Shown here: positions 23,778 through 33,143 of the stretch, piece after piece
How the letters are laid out: each line of letters begins with the position of its first letter
Position numbering within the stretch: the first letter of the stretch is position 1
Assembly: GCA_025350305.1 (NCBI GenBank)
Contig: JANXYC010000125.1
Coordinates: 1 to 58,713 of the forward strand
Direction of reading: 5' to 3'
DNA from: Cyclobacteriaceae bacterium
GTDB taxonomy: Bacteria; Bacteroidota; Bacteroidia; Cytophagales; Cyclobacteriaceae
Length of the DNA: 58,713 nt
Position numbers and translations under genes: made by a program
Notes under the pieces: generated by a model
Database searches by the model: none
Told to the model about the DNA's origin: nothing
The model's input: the letters and a program-made list of their open reading frames with translations, nothing else

Positions 23778-26267
23778 GTGCACTATCCTGTTCTCGATAT
23801 TCTCCCGGAGCTAAAGGAAAAACTTCAACATAACAAACTAATAATTCTTCAAGCTCCACCCGGAGCAGGAAAGTCAACAATACTGCCGTTGCATCTTTTG
23901 GATGAAACCTGGCTTGCGGGAAGGAAAATTGTGATGCTGGAGCCACGAAGGCTGGCTACAAAAGCAGTTGCTCAACGTATGTCGGACCTCCGACAAGAAA
24001 AGGTTGGTGAAACAATTGGTTACCGTGTCCGCTTTGATACAAAAGTCAGTACTCAAACCCGGATTGAAGTGGTCACGGAGGGAATCCTCACGCGGATGAT
24101 TCAATCGGACAATAGTCTGGATGAAACAGGCCTTCTTATATTTGATGAATTTCATGAACGGAGTCTTCACGCTGATCTTGCCTTGGCGCTGAGTTTGCAG
24201 ATTCAGCAGGTGTTACGTGAAGATTTGAGAATTCTCATTATGTCTGCCACATTGGATGGCGATCAGCTTTCTTCAGCGCTTGGTGGTGTTCCCATCATTA
24301 CTTCTGATGGTAAACAATTCCCGGTAGAAATCAAATATTCTTTACATGATTCGGACACGCATATTTCGACGCAGATGGTACTGGCCATTCGTAAAGCGTT
24401 ACGCGAACAACCGGGTGACATACTAGCTTTCTTACCGGGTGCAGGCGAGATCCGCCGCACACAACAATCCTTGGAGGAGGATGGTGTACGTGTCTCTATC
24501 CATCCGCTGTATGGTGATTTACCTTTTCGGCAACAACAGGAAGCCATTCTTCCACGAAGCAATGGTCAAAGAAAAATAGTGCTGGCCACGTCGATTGCCG
24601 AGACATCGCTAACGATAGAAGGAATTGGCATCGTAATCGATGGCGGGCTCTCGCGTGTGCCCCGTTTTGATCCGCGAAGTGGCCTGACCAGACTGGAAAC
24701 AGTTCGTGTTACAAGAGACTCGGCCGATCAGCGGGCAGGAAGATCCGGCCGGCTTGGACCTGGTGTTTGTTATCGGCTTTGGACCGAGGCTGTTCAACGA
24801 AACTTACTGCTTCAGCGCAAGCCAGAAATTTTAGAGGCGGACCTTGCTTCCATCCTTCTTGAATTGTCGCAATGGGGGATAAAAGATGTTAAAGAACTAA
24901 CCTGGATAACAACTCCACCGGCCGGTGCGGTGAGCCAGGCAAAAGAATTATTGATCCAACTGGATGCCCTTGATGAAAATGGTATCACGCAACGTGGTAA
25001 AAAGATGTTACGGTTGCCGACGCACCCACGAATCGCTCACATGCTTAACATTACACCCGGTCAGTCGCGTTCGAAAAGGGGTGATCAAGCGCTGGCTACC
25101 GACATCGCTGCTTTGCTGGAAGAACGTGATCCAATGGAAAAGGAGTCTGGCGCTGATATGACCTTAAGGCTTGAGGTCCTTCGGAAATGGAGATCCGGTG
25201 AAAAAGTTACTGCGGATAGAAATACCCTTGAACGTATTGAACGACTGGCAACAAATTGGCGAAGAATTTTAAACGTTGAAGTTGACAATACCCATCCTTC
25301 TAATTACGAAGTAGGAAAGCTTGTGATGGCTGCCTATCCTGAACGCATCGCTCGGCAGCAAGGAAAGCAAAGCGATTATTACACAATGGCCAATGGTCGT
25401 GTTGCAAAATTGCCGAATCATGATCCATTGATTCATGAGCCCTGGTTGTGCGTCACACAGCTTGATGCCGGTCAGCGGGAAGCAAAAATATTTTTAGCAG
25501 CTCCGGTTAGCGAGGATGATCTGGTAGCGATTTCAAGAGAGACGGTGACGGTAAGTTGGGATGAGGAGCGTAATATGGTAACAGCTGTATTGGAAAAACG
25601 AGTGGGAGGGCTGATACTGCAAGGAAGGCCGGTTCAGAAAATCAACGTAGACGAGAAAAGCAAAGTATTGTTTGCGATCATTCGTCAAAAAGGGTTAAAG
25701 ATGCTCGGGTGGAGCAATGATTGCGTCTTGCTGCAGGCGCGCATTCAAAGTCTAAAACGGTGGCGACCAGAAGAAGATTGGCCGGATGTCAGTGATGAAC
25801 ATTTATTGGAAACCCTGGAGACGTGGCTGTCTCCTCACATCACAACAGTTTACAAACAATCTGAACTTGAAAAATTGGATGGCAAGACAATTCTTAGTAA
25901 TCGGTTGCCGTGGAATTTACAAAACAAATTGGAATCGCTCGTGCCCACCCGGATGTCCGTTCCCAGTGGCTCTCATATTGGCATTCAATATTTCTCCGAC
26001 GGGAGACCTCCGATCATGGAAGTGCGTTTACAAGAAATGTTTGGCCTGTTGGAAACACCCACCGTTAATGGAGGTCGCACTAAAATCCTCCTTCATCTAC
26101 TTTCGCCGGGCTATAAACCTGTTCAAGTGACACAAGACTTAAAAAGTTTCTGGCAAAGCACGTATCACGAGGTTCGGAAGGAGTTGAGGATGCGCTATCC
26201 AAAACATTCGTGGCCGGAAGATCCGTGGACGGCGTTGGCGGTGAGGGGGGTGAGGCCTCACCCCTAA
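23778..26267 (+). CDS. hrpB: ATP-dependent helicase HrpB
   Basis: An 829-residue DExH-box helicase of the HrpB family, cytoplasmic; precise bacterial role unclear. Motifs are LQAPPGAGKSTILPL (I), LEPRRLATKAVAQRM (Ia), IFDEFHERSLHADLAL (II, DEFH as usual in HrpB), IMSATLDG (III), LATSIAETSLTIEGI (V) and DQRAGRSGRLGPG (VI). HA2/OB parts and the HrpB C-terminal domain follow (YPKHSWPEDPWTAL). The start is GTG 23778, since a stop codon lies two codons upstream and no ATG is available. The last eight codons (encoding AVRGVRPHP) run into a GC-rich palindromic repeat, so the C-terminus has been rewritten by that repeat. Confidence 0.93.
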   Translation: MHYPVLDILPELKEKLQHNKLIILQAPPGAGKSTILPLHLLDETWLAGRKIVMLEPRRLATKAVAQRMSDLRQEKVGETIGYRVRFDTKVSTQTRIEVVTEGILTRMIQSDNSLDETGLLIFDEFHERSLHADLALALSLQIQQVLREDLRILIMSATLDGDQLSSALGGVPIITSDGKQFPVEIKYSLHDSDTHISTQMVLAIRKALREQPGDILAFLPGAGEIRRTQQSLEEDGVRVSIHPLYGDLPFRQQQEAILPRSNGQRKIVLATSIAETSLTIEGIGIVIDGGLSRVPRFDPRSGLTRLETVRVTRDSADQRAGRSGRLGPGVCYRLWTEAVQRNLLLQRKPEILEADLASILLELSQWGIKDVKELTWITTPPAGAVSQAKELLIQLDALDENGITQRGKKMLRLPTHPRIAHMLNITPGQSRSKRGDQALATDIAALLEERDPMEKESGADMTLRLEVLRKWRSGEKVTADRNTLERIERLATNWRRILNVEVDNTHPSNYEVGKLVMAAYPERIARQQGKQSDYYTMANGRVAKLPNHDPLIHEPWLCVTQLDAGQREAKIFLAAPVSEDDLVAISRETVTVSWDEERNMVTAVLEKRVGGLILQGRPVQKINVDEKSKVLFAIIRQKGLKMLGWSNDCVLLQARIQSLKRWRPEEDWPDVSDEHLLETLETWLSPHITTVYKQSELEKLDGKTILSNRLPWNLQNKLESLVPTRMSVPSGSHIGIQYFSDGRPPIMEVRLQEMFGLLETPTVNGGRTKILLHLLSPGYKPVQVTQDLKSFWQSTYHEVRKELRMRYPKHSWPEDPWTALAVRGVRPHP

Positions 26268-26297
26268 CCCTTCTCCGGGGGAGAGGGGAACGGAGGG
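26247..26297. repeat. GC-rich palindromic repeat at the hrpB 3' end
   Basis: GGGGTGAGGCCTCACCCC (26247-26264) is a perfect 18-bp palindrome overlapping the hrpB stop. It runs into CCTCACCCCTAACCCTTCTCC / GGGGGAGAGGGG, a second inverted repeat. A close relative of this second module is the core of the small element at 1494-1589. Confidence 0.75.
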
Positions 26298-26373
26298 CAT
26301 CCTGTTTGTAGAAAAGACATGCAAATTTTTATTAAGTCTCGGCGAGGCTACCTGTTGTCCGTAGTTGCAATTT

Positions 26374-27048
26374 TTATAATTGATCAGGCATGAGATTCTT
26401 CAGATAATTTTCGATATATGTATTGACCTGTTTCCTCCTATACTGCATAATAAATCTTGGATGAGCGAGTGGTATTATTTCTTTAAACCAATGGTGTTCT
26501 TCATTCAATTTTTTAAGAAACTCAAAATTCTTTCCTTCTCCAATGCAAAAGCATTTTTCCTGCCGCATGCCAATCGAAATTATTTTGGTGATTGATTCAA
26601 TGACGAATGGCGTGACGGCTTTTTGAAGTTTCTTGTCGTCGTAGTAATTTATATTTTTCCCGTCTTTTGTGAAGCCTAATGGGGAAACCGCTGAAACGAA
26701 ATAGTTCTCGTAAAATATTTTTGGGCCCCCGAAAGCTTTGATCATGTGATAGATGAAATCGGCGGAAAGCTCTGCTTTCTTTGGAAATGTATTTTCTATC
26801 CCGCATACCGTTTGCAATTTGACCGGGTCGGTAAACGAAATACCGGTGGTACCGGATCCGAACCTGCCCGGATTAATTCCTAGCAACAAGGTCCGCAACC
26901 GTTGATCGTGATAAAAAGTATGGTAGAATTGTTGACAAAGGCTGAATGCGTAATCTTCTTGATAAGGATTCATCAACCCGATTCCTTTGGGTAGTGCAGT
27001 CGTGATTCTCAACTGTTTGTAAAAAGCAAGAATGTTGTCGGCGATCAT
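26374..27048 (-). CDS. SMUG-like uracil-DNA glycosylase family protein
   Basis: Probably removes uracil or oxidised pyrimidines from DNA. The 224-residue protein has the uracil-glycosylase fold motifs in SMUG1-like form. LLLGINPGRFGSGTTGISF (about residues 53-72) is the catalytic and water-activating loop. NYFVSAVSPLGF comes next. IIPLAHPRFIMQYRRK (about 195-210) is the His-Pro motif that inserts into DNA. In Bacteroidota this group is often listed as DUF4918. The start at 27048 leaves a typical short helical N-terminus. It stands alone between repeat-filled gaps. Confidence 0.8.
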   Translation of the reverse strand: MIADNILAFYKQLRITTALPKGIGLMNPYQEDYAFSLCQQFYHTFYHDQRLRTLLLGINPGRFGSGTTGISFTDPVKLQTVCGIENTFPKKAELSADFIYHMIKAFGGPKIFYENYFVSAVSPLGFTKDGKNINYYDDKKLQKAVTPFVIESITKIISIGMRQEKCFCIGEGKNFEFLKKLNEEHHWFKEIIPLAHPRFIMQYRRKQVNTYIENYLKNLMPDQL

Positions 27049-27077
27049 CGTTGATGTACGCTAATTTTTTAAGCCCA

Positions 27078-27184
27078 AAGCCATCAAAAGCTGAAAGCTA
27101 GATGCTAAAAGCTGAAAGTTAAAAGCTGAAAGTTAAAAGTTAAAAGTTAAAAGCCTAAAGCTTGGTCGCTACTTTCTACTTTCC
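27078..27184. repeat. AAAAGCTGAAAGTT word repeat
   Basis: Near-tandem copies of AAAAGCTGAAAG and AAAAGTTAAAAG fill about 80 bases, closed by the opposite-strand words CTACTTTCTACTTTCCACT. It lies between the stop of the helicase gene and the start of the glycosylase gene. Confidence 0.75.
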
Positions 27185-27185
27185 A

Positions 27186-29168
27186 CTAATCCCCAATCTC
27201 AAAAGCGCTCTTATAAAATTCTTCCTTCTGCAGGAACTCCAGCAATTCAACATAAAACGGATGTGAGCCAAGCGTAGCGCTGTCACCGATCATGATCAGT
27301 TTTTTTCTTGCCCGGGTCATGGCTACGTTGGTTCTGCGGATATCGCTGAGAAAACCCACTTCTCCCTTGTCATTGCTGCGCACAAAGCTGATGGCGATGA
27401 CGTCCCGTTCCTGACCCTGAAAGGCATCTACCGTATTAATAGTGATCAGTTTGTGAAGTGGCTCAAGTATGCCTGAGGCTTCTGCAAGTTTATGGAGGTG
27501 ATCAACCTGTGCCCGATATGGGGTGATGATGCCCATCGTTAAATTTTGTTCCAGCCATTCTTCAGGCCCGATGTCCTCTATCAGCTTTTCAGTAAGCTGG
27601 ATCAGTAATTGGGCCTCTTCTTCGTTGAAACGACTCAATGTCTCGGGATCCTGCGCTTCGGTATAACCACAGCCAGCGGTGTCAATAAATTCTATTGGGG
27701 ACTGATTGGGCCGCAGCAATTCATTTCTTACCGATTCATGTGCAATTAATTCATCTTTATAAAAATAGTACGACGAAAACTTCATGATATGTTGATGCAT
27801 GCGGTATTGCACCCGCAACATGGAAGAACGATCCGGATACTTTTCAATACCTTTTTCAAAAAGAGTTTTCGACAGACCTGCCCTGACAGCGTCTGTTGAT
27901 TTGATGGTGGGGGGCAGTTGACAATGGTCGCCTGCGAAAACTACCCGTTCTGATTTCAGAATTGGTATCCAGCATGCTGGCTCAAGGGCCTGGGCTGCTT
28001 CGTCAATAAAAACAGTTTTGAATTTTTTCCCTCGAAGAACCGGATGAGAGGAGCCAACAAGTGTGCTGCAGATCACCTGGGCAGTATTGAGTAAATCGTT
28101 TACAATGTAAAACTCCAACAAATCCGCATCCGACTTGAGCAAACGGACTTCTTCTTTTAACAGTCTTTTCTGTTCTCTTTCGTGATGACCAAAGTTGCGT
28201 TTGTATTTGGAAGCCATGCCGCGCAGTTGCTCCAGTTTTTTTCGGAGCAACCGTAACTCCGAAAAATTGGGATGTGCTGCAATGCGGGCGTCCAATGTTT
28301 TACTAAGTGTTTGTTCTGTGACGCGTGCCGGATGTCCAATGCGCAAGACATTCAATCCCTGTTCGCTTAGTTTCTCCACCAATAAGTCAATGGCAGCGTT
28401 ACTGGGCGTGGATACCAATACTTGCATTTCTATTTTAACGGTGTGCAAAATAGCCTGCACCAACGTAGTAGTCTTACCAGTACCAGGCGGACCGTGGATG
28501 AAAGCGACATCCGGGGTGGTGAGAATTCTTTGGAGAGCACCGTTCTGACTACTATTTAAATTGGAAGATGCTGTCAGATTCTGGTTACTGGATTCTGGAT
28601 TCTGGTGGCTGGCTTGCACCAGTAAAACCTTTGATGGCGAGTTACTTAATTCTGGGTTTTCTCTGCCTGCATCCCCCAAAAGTATTTCGCGCAGTTCAGC
28701 CAATCGATTGGCATCGGCTTTCATTACTGCCTTCATCGCATGCTCCATCTCCTTATAGGTCATGTCATCAAACATCACGTCTACTCCAAGCATGCCATCG
28801 TCAATCCAGGACGGAAGATCATCTCCATTGACGGTCATGACAAGAGTATTGTCGCTTACATAGTTGACGACCCCGTTGACGTGTTCTTTTTCCGGTTTGC
28901 CGGAAGCATTGCTAAACAAGCTAACCAGTTTGCCGCTTTGAAAACTGTGAGGTTGATCGAGATGGTTGGTCCGATCCAGTTCAATAATGATCCGTTCTCC
29001 TGTACCAATGTAATCCCGCTTGAGTCGTACAGGGTACCAGGTGACACCTTCTTTCGTCCGCTGGCTGAGCGACCGAAGCAGCACCTTTTGCCTGTACTGC
29101 TCCAAATCGGCCTGGCGTTCGAGCTTGATGAGCTCAAATGTTGCCTGAAGTTGCTGGATCGAATTCAT
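27186..29168 (-). CDS. Superfamily 1 helicase, IGHMBP2/DNA2-like
   Basis: A 660-residue SF1B-type RNA/DNA helicase resembling IGHMBP2 and bacterial AAA_11/AAA_12 proteins. It has an N-terminal beta-barrel domain (about residues 1-130) and then a Q-rich linker (about 185-215). Next are Walker [19 protein letters not shown] (about 225), motif II VFIDEAAQALEPACWIP, motif III VFAGDHCQLPPTIKS, motif IV RVQYRMHQHIM, motif V TVDAFQGQERDVIAISFVRSN and motif VI NVAMTRARKKLIMIGDS. All ATPase motifs are intact. The linker around 28560-28640 contains repeated ATTCTGG/ATTCTGGA words, so a word repeat may have entered the coding sequence here. Role in the cell unknown. Confidence 0.88.
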   Translation of the reverse strand: MNSIQQLQATFELIKLERQADLEQYRQKVLLRSLSQRTKEGVTWYPVRLKRDYIGTGERIIIELDRTNHLDQPHSFQSGKLVSLFSNASGKPEKEHVNGVVNYVSDNTLVMTVNGDDLPSWIDDGMLGVDVMFDDMTYKEMEHAMKAVMKADANRLAELREILLGDAGRENPELSNSPSKVLLVQASHQNPESSNQNLTASSNLNSSQNGALQRILTTPDVAFIHGPPGTGKTTTLVQAILHTVKIEMQVLVSTPSNAAIDLLVEKLSEQGLNVLRIGHPARVTEQTLSKTLDARIAAHPNFSELRLLRKKLEQLRGMASKYKRNFGHHEREQKRLLKEEVRLLKSDADLLEFYIVNDLLNTAQVICSTLVGSSHPVLRGKKFKTVFIDEAAQALEPACWIPILKSERVVFAGDHCQLPPTIKSTDAVRAGLSKTLFEKGIEKYPDRSSMLRVQYRMHQHIMKFSSYYFYKDELIAHESVRNELLRPNQSPIEFIDTAGCGYTEAQDPETLSRFNEEEAQLLIQLTEKLIEDIGPEEWLEQNLTMGIITPYRAQVDHLHKLAEASGILEPLHKLITINTVDAFQGQERDVIAISFVRSNDKGEVGFLSDIRRTNVAMTRARKKLIMIGDSATLGSHPFYVELLEFLQKEEFYKSAFEIGD

Positions 29169-29245
29169 AAAGGCAGCAAAAGTAGTGATGGCCGGTGGCA
29201 GTTGATTTTTTATTTTTAGCTATTTTCAGGAAAAAATCCAGCCCG

Positions 29246-30847
29246 ATGAATCGAACACCAATAATCCAAATGTTGAGCACAGGGATACTATTCCTTTTAA
29301 CATTCCACCTTCAAGCTCAGCAATATGATATCGTCATTCTCAATGGAAAGATTGTTGATGGCGCGGGTAACTCCTGGTACTATGGCGATGTGGCTGTGAA
29401 CGATGGGAAGATCGCAAAGATTGGGAAGGCTGTTGGCTGGAATGCCACACGTGTAATTGATGCGAAAGGCCTGATTGTAGCGCCTGGGTTCATCGACGTG
29501 CACACGCATATTGAAGGAAACGATTTGAAAGTGCCTACCGCTGGTAACTTTATCATGGACGGCGTCACCTCCGTGGTAACCGGAAATTGCGGTGGCTCAA
29601 ACGTTGATATCGCCGGGTATTTCAGGCAACTGGACAGTGTAAAAACTTCCATAAACGTTGCTACACTGATTGGACACAACAGTGTACGGAGAAAAATAAT
29701 GGGGGATGGTCAGCGCGATCCTTCTGCGGAAGAGCAGTTGAAGATGGAACAAATAGTAGCCAGGGCAATGCAGGAAGGGGCGGTTGGCTTATCCACCGGG
29801 TTGATTTATGTGCCGGGAACTTATTCAAAAACTCCGGAAGTGATTGGTCTTGCCAAAGCAGCATCCAGGTACAATGGTGTGTATGCTTCTCACATTCGCG
29901 ATGAAGGAGATCATGTAACTGAAGCCATTGAGGAAGCGATTAATATCGGGCGTCAGGCCAACATTCCTGTTGAGATTTCACATTTTAAGGTTACTTATAA
30001 ACCCAACTGGGGTCGCTCGGTAAGCACCGTGGCCCAGGTTGAAAAGGCGCGCAAGGACGGGATCGATGTGACCATTGACCAGTACCCCTATGTTGCAAGC
30101 AGCACAACCTTAAATACACAAATTCCCAATTGGGCGTTGTCCGGAGGAATGGATTCGGTGAAGATCAGGTTAAAAGACCCGGGGATGCGTCAGAAAATAA
30201 AATTGGAAATACTTGAAAGTTTGAAGAAAAGGAAAATCACGAACTATGGATTCGCCATCGTGGCCTATTATGCTGCCGACACGGCGTTCAATGGTAAGAA
30301 TATTTCGGAAGTCAATCTTCTAAGAAATAGAAGACCAACTCTTTTGGCTGAAGCAGAGACGGTTCTTGAGATGGTTGAAAACGGAAGCGCGAGCATGATT
30401 TATTTCAGCATGAACGAAGACGATCTGAAGCGAATCATGCAGTTCCCATTCAACATGTTTGCCTCGGATGCCGGTATTGCCCGTTACGGATCGGGTATGC
30501 CGCACCCACGGGCCTATGGCACCAATGCACGCGTGTTGGGCGAGTATGTCCGGCTGCTGAAAGTAATTCCCCTGGAAGAGGCGATCCGACGCATGACCTC
30601 ACTCCCCGCCCAGAAATTTCAGTTGAGAGACCGCGGACTTATCCGCGAAGGCATGGCTGCCGATCTCGTCATTTTTGATGAAGCTAATGTTGGCGATCAA
30701 TCAACATTTGTTAAACCACATGCCTATTCCAATGGATTTAATTTTGTGATGGTAAATGGACAGGTTGTGGCGGAGAATGGAAAACACACGGGTGTGCGAA
30801 GTGGTCAGGTGCTAAAAGGTCCCGGTTTTGGGTCTGGATCAAAGTAG
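29246..30847 (+). CDS. N-acyl-D-amino-acid deacylase-like amidohydrolase, exported
   Basis: A metal-dependent amidohydrolase of the D-aminoacylase family. It probably hydrolyses N-acyl-D-amino acids or related D-residue compounds outside the cytoplasm. The start at ATG 29246 gives a signal peptide (about 23 residues, ending LQAQ); the open frame reaches 29195 without a better start. The mature enzyme shows GFIDVHTHIEGND (H-x-H metal pair), SHIRDEGDHVTEAIEEA, VEISHFKVTYKPNWG, MFASDAGIARYGSG, and the C-terminal IREGMAADLVIFDE strand of the composite domain. Length 533 residues, usual for the family. Transcribed away from the helicase gene. Confidence 0.88.
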   Translation: MNRTPIIQMLSTGILFLLTFHLQAQQYDIVILNGKIVDGAGNSWYYGDVAVNDGKIAKIGKAVGWNATRVIDAKGLIVAPGFIDVHTHIEGNDLKVPTAGNFIMDGVTSVVTGNCGGSNVDIAGYFRQLDSVKTSINVATLIGHNSVRRKIMGDGQRDPSAEEQLKMEQIVARAMQEGAVGLSTGLIYVPGTYSKTPEVIGLAKAASRYNGVYASHIRDEGDHVTEAIEEAINIGRQANIPVEISHFKVTYKPNWGRSVSTVAQVEKARKDGIDVTIDQYPYVASSTTLNTQIPNWALSGGMDSVKIRLKDPGMRQKIKLEILESLKKRKITNYGFAIVAYYAADTAFNGKNISEVNLLRNRRPTLLAEAETVLEMVENGSASMIYFSMNEDDLKRIMQFPFNMFASDAGIARYGSGMPHPRAYGTNARVLGEYVRLLKVIPLEEAIRRMTSLPAQKFQLRDRGLIREGMAADLVIFDEANVGDQSTFVKPHAYSNGFNFVMVNGQVVAENGKHTGVRSGQVLKGPGFGSGSK

Positions 30848-31139
30848 TTTGGTGATTTTCGTTTGAAGTAATTGTTTTTCTGTTGGCGAACGTGTGAGGA
30901 GCATTGCATCTTCAAAATACTTTTTTGCTTCATAAAAATTTCCAAGTTGAGCGTGCCATTCGCCCAATGCAGCAGGATAGAGGTAGTAATTCTTCAGGGG
31001 ACCCTTATCTGATATTTGTTGTATCTCTTCTAGTGCTGCTTTCGGACCGTTTACTTCGGCGTAAACGATTAATCGGTTGAGGGTGATTAACGCATCCCCC
31101 TTGATTTCCAGGAGCCAGTCATATAGCTGAAGAATTTTT
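30839..31139 (-). pseudogene. C-terminal remnant of an ECF42-type sigma factor (DUF6596)
   Basis: The minus strand is open from about 31139 to a TGA at 30839 and reads ILQLYDWLLEIKGDALITLNRLIVYAEVNGPKAALEE, then YLYPAALGEWHAQLGNFYEAKKYFEDAM. This is the TPR-like C-terminal region of ECF42/SigJ-like sigma factors (DUF6596). These are about 400 residues; only the last 100 are left and a stop codon lies just upstream. There is no start codon context and no sigma2/sigma4 coding nearby, so this is a relic. Its stop overlaps the last 9 bases of the D-aminoacylase gene on the other strand. Confidence 0.75.
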
Positions 31140-31389
31140 TTTCAATCGGATGTACAAGAATTCTTTCATACTATTTTTTTTAAGGTTGATAATTTTTTTA
31201 GACCACATTCCAATGACGAACAGACTTGGTCAATATGGACATACTTAAAAATTAAAGCATTAAAGATAAGGACAAAACAAGACGATTGATGGCAACGGAA
31301 ACTCAATTTAACCTTAAAATAACCTTGAACAACCCTCACGATTTGCCCCAAAATCGCTACTTTTACCTACAACCAAAGCATTAATCCAG
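31140..31389. other. Intergenic AT-rich stretch ahead of the stress-protein gene
   Basis: 250 bases of AT-rich DNA holding the presumed promoter of the universal stress protein. I see homopolymeric T and A runs but no clear TAnnTTTG box at a convincing distance, and no gene. Confidence 0.4.
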
Positions 31390-32241
31390 ATGAAGAAAAT
31401 ACTAGTCCCTACAGATTTTTCCAAAGAGGCCGCTACGGCCACGGATGTAGCATTTGACATTGCAAAAAAATCAGGTGCAGATCTCATACTACTTCATGTA
31501 GTAGAAGAAACCACGGGTGGTTCCTTCAATGTGGAGGGCCAGGTACCCTATACCGGCCGGCAGGAAGACCGCCTCTTTATGTTGAAACTTATTGAAAAAT
31601 CCCGCAAGCAATTGCAAAAAGTCGTAGCAGATCCACGTCTGGCGGCGGTACGTGTGGATGGACTATTGCGGATTGGGAATCCGTATCATGGGATGAGGAC
31701 AATTATTGTCGAACAGAAAGTAGATCTTGTGGTAATGGGGACTTCCGGCAGGACGGGAATTGATGGAATGTTAATTGGTTCCAATACGGAAAAAATCATA
31801 CGGACTTCTCATTGCCCGGTGCTCACAGTTATGAAGAAGCCAGCCTCTTCCGATTTCAAAAACATTGTGTACGCCAGTTCCTTGTCACAAGAGGAAGAAG
31901 TTTTTTCGCGAATCATCCAGCGTACCCAGAAAATCTACAACTCAACCATTCACCTGGTAAGAATAAATACACCCGGTGATTTCCAACGTGATCATATCGT
32001 GAAGGGTTACATGGACAAATTTGCAAAGAAGCTGGGTTTAAAAAACTATACCCTCAATATCTTCAATGATCTTACAATAGAGGAAGGAATTATTCGGTTT
32101 GCAGATCAAATTAATGCTGATCTGATCGGTATGGCGACACATGGCCGCTCAGGATTTGCTCACGTAATTGCTGGCAGCGTAGCAGAGGAAGTGGCCAGCC
32201 ACGGTTCGCGCCCCGTTCTCACGTTTGTTGTGAAGCGTTAA
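31390..32241 (+). CDS. Tandem universal stress protein (two Usp domains)
   Basis: A 283-residue cytoplasmic protein of two fused UspA folds, residues 1-146 and about 155-283. Domain 1 begins KKILVPTDFSKEAATATDVAFDIA and carries the ATP-binding pattern GTSGRTGIDGMLIGSNTEKI. Domain 2 carries the corresponding G-x2-G-x9-G pattern in MATHGRSGFAHVIAGSVAEEV. Both therefore look able to bind nucleotide. Usp proteins help survival under starvation and other stress. Monocistronic, with a good hairpin terminator 25 bases after the stop. Confidence 0.92.
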   Translation: MKKILVPTDFSKEAATATDVAFDIAKKSGADLILLHVVEETTGGSFNVEGQVPYTGRQEDRLFMLKLIEKSRKQLQKVVADPRLAAVRVDGLLRIGNPYHGMRTIIVEQKVDLVVMGTSGRTGIDGMLIGSNTEKIIRTSHCPVLTVMKKPASSDFKNIVYASSLSQEEEVFSRIIQRTQKIYNSTIHLVRINTPGDFQRDHIVKGYMDKFAKKLGLKNYTLNIFNDLTIEEGIIRFADQINADLIGMATHGRSGFAHVIAGSVAEEVASHGSRPVLTFVVKR

Positions 32242-32266
32242 TATTTTTCAATCCTTTTCCAATACT

Positions 32267-32302
32267 AAGTCGTGCTTCCGGTAAGCGGAGTCACGACTTT
32301 TT
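32267..32302 (+). terminator. Terminator after the universal stress protein gene
   Basis: AAGTCGTG / CACGACTT makes an 8-bp outer stem, with an inner TTCCG/CGGA pairing, followed by a T run (32298-32302). Confidence 0.85.
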
Positions 32303-32333
32303 CATAAAATGGTTTTTGGGTTAACTTTGAAAG

Positions 32334-33143
32334 TTGAAAGACTATTATAAAATACTGCGTGTCAGCCGGCAAGCGAAGACGGAGGATATCAAGCGTGCAT
32401 ATCGAAGGCTGGCGATAGCATTTCACCCGGATAAAAATCAATCCGCAGAGTCTTCCTCTCTTTTCCAGGAGATCAATGAGGCGCATGCGGTGCTGTCGGA
32501 TCCTGCCAAGCGCGGACGATATGATCAATTGTTAAATGGTGGATTTATTTCGGAAGGTCCAATCCCTGGACAACGGTGGCACCGGGATCCGGCCTACCGG
32601 AAGAGGCATCAACCAGGCTACCGGCCGCCGCCACCGCGACCGTCAGAGACTTTGCTTATGATGGCGCACCTGCTAAAATACCTGCGGCTCATTTCATTTG
32701 CCGGTATCTTCTATTGTGCTTTTCTCTTGTTGGATTATGCCCTTCCATTTCGGGTTAGCGAGGAAAACGTACTACCCGAAAGCCGCCGGACTCACAACTG
32801 GAAATCCTATCACGTGCCCAACGTGCTGGTCACGGATAAGGGCCATCAATTTCCGGTGCCGTTTAATGGAGTTGATTATTTTCCTGTAGAGTCACAGGTG
32901 AACGTTTTTACTTCTAAACTGCTAAACGTGCTGGTGAAAGTGGAAACAAAAAATAAAAGTTACACGATCCGCCGTCTGGATTCCATCTATCAAAACTTTT
33001 TGTGGGTGCCTGCTATTCTACTGGTTGTCTCGGTGATGGGATTGATACTCAAAAATGGAATTGAGTTTCGTTTTAACGTGGGGGTGTTAATTTGCTTCGT
33101 ATTATTCTTTAACCTTGTGTTTATGATTTTTTCAATTTTATGA
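32334..33143 (+). CDS. DnaJ-domain membrane protein
   Basis: A 269-residue protein. The J domain occupies residues 1-66 (DYYKILRVSRQAKTEDIKRAYRRLAIAFHPDKNQ, then FQEINEAHAVLSDPAKRGRYD). The HPD motif needed to stimulate DnaK ATPase is intact. A proline- and arginine-rich linker follows (about 75-105). Two hydrophobic pairs near residues 115-135 and 220-268 suggest a membrane anchor. The start is TTG 32334, directly before the J domain; no ATG is available upstream in frame. It is probably a membrane-localised co-chaperone. The stop overlaps the SUI1 start (ATGA), so the two are translationally coupled, an unexplained but clear link. Confidence 0.85.
   Translation: MKDYYKILRVSRQAKTEDIKRAYRRLAIAFHPDKNQSAESSSLFQEINEAHAVLSDPAKRGRYDQLLNGGFISEGPIPGQRWHRDPAYRKRHQPGYRPPPPRPSETLLMMAHLLKYLRLISFAGIFYCAFLLLDYALPFRVSEENVLPESRRTHNWKSYHVPNVLVTDKGHQFPVPFNGVDYFPVESQVNVFTSKLLNVLVKVETKNKSYTIRRLDSIYQNFLWVPAILLVVSVMGLILKNGIEFRFNVGVLICFVLFFNLVFMIFSIL

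Noticed and set aside
27078-27184. CRISPR or simple microsatellite
   Set aside because: Units vary in length and sequence with no spacer pattern, and are not a pure short tandem repeat; classed as a word repeat.
28740-29219. 159-codon plus-strand frame
   Set aside because: Antisense of the SF1 helicase N-terminal domain.
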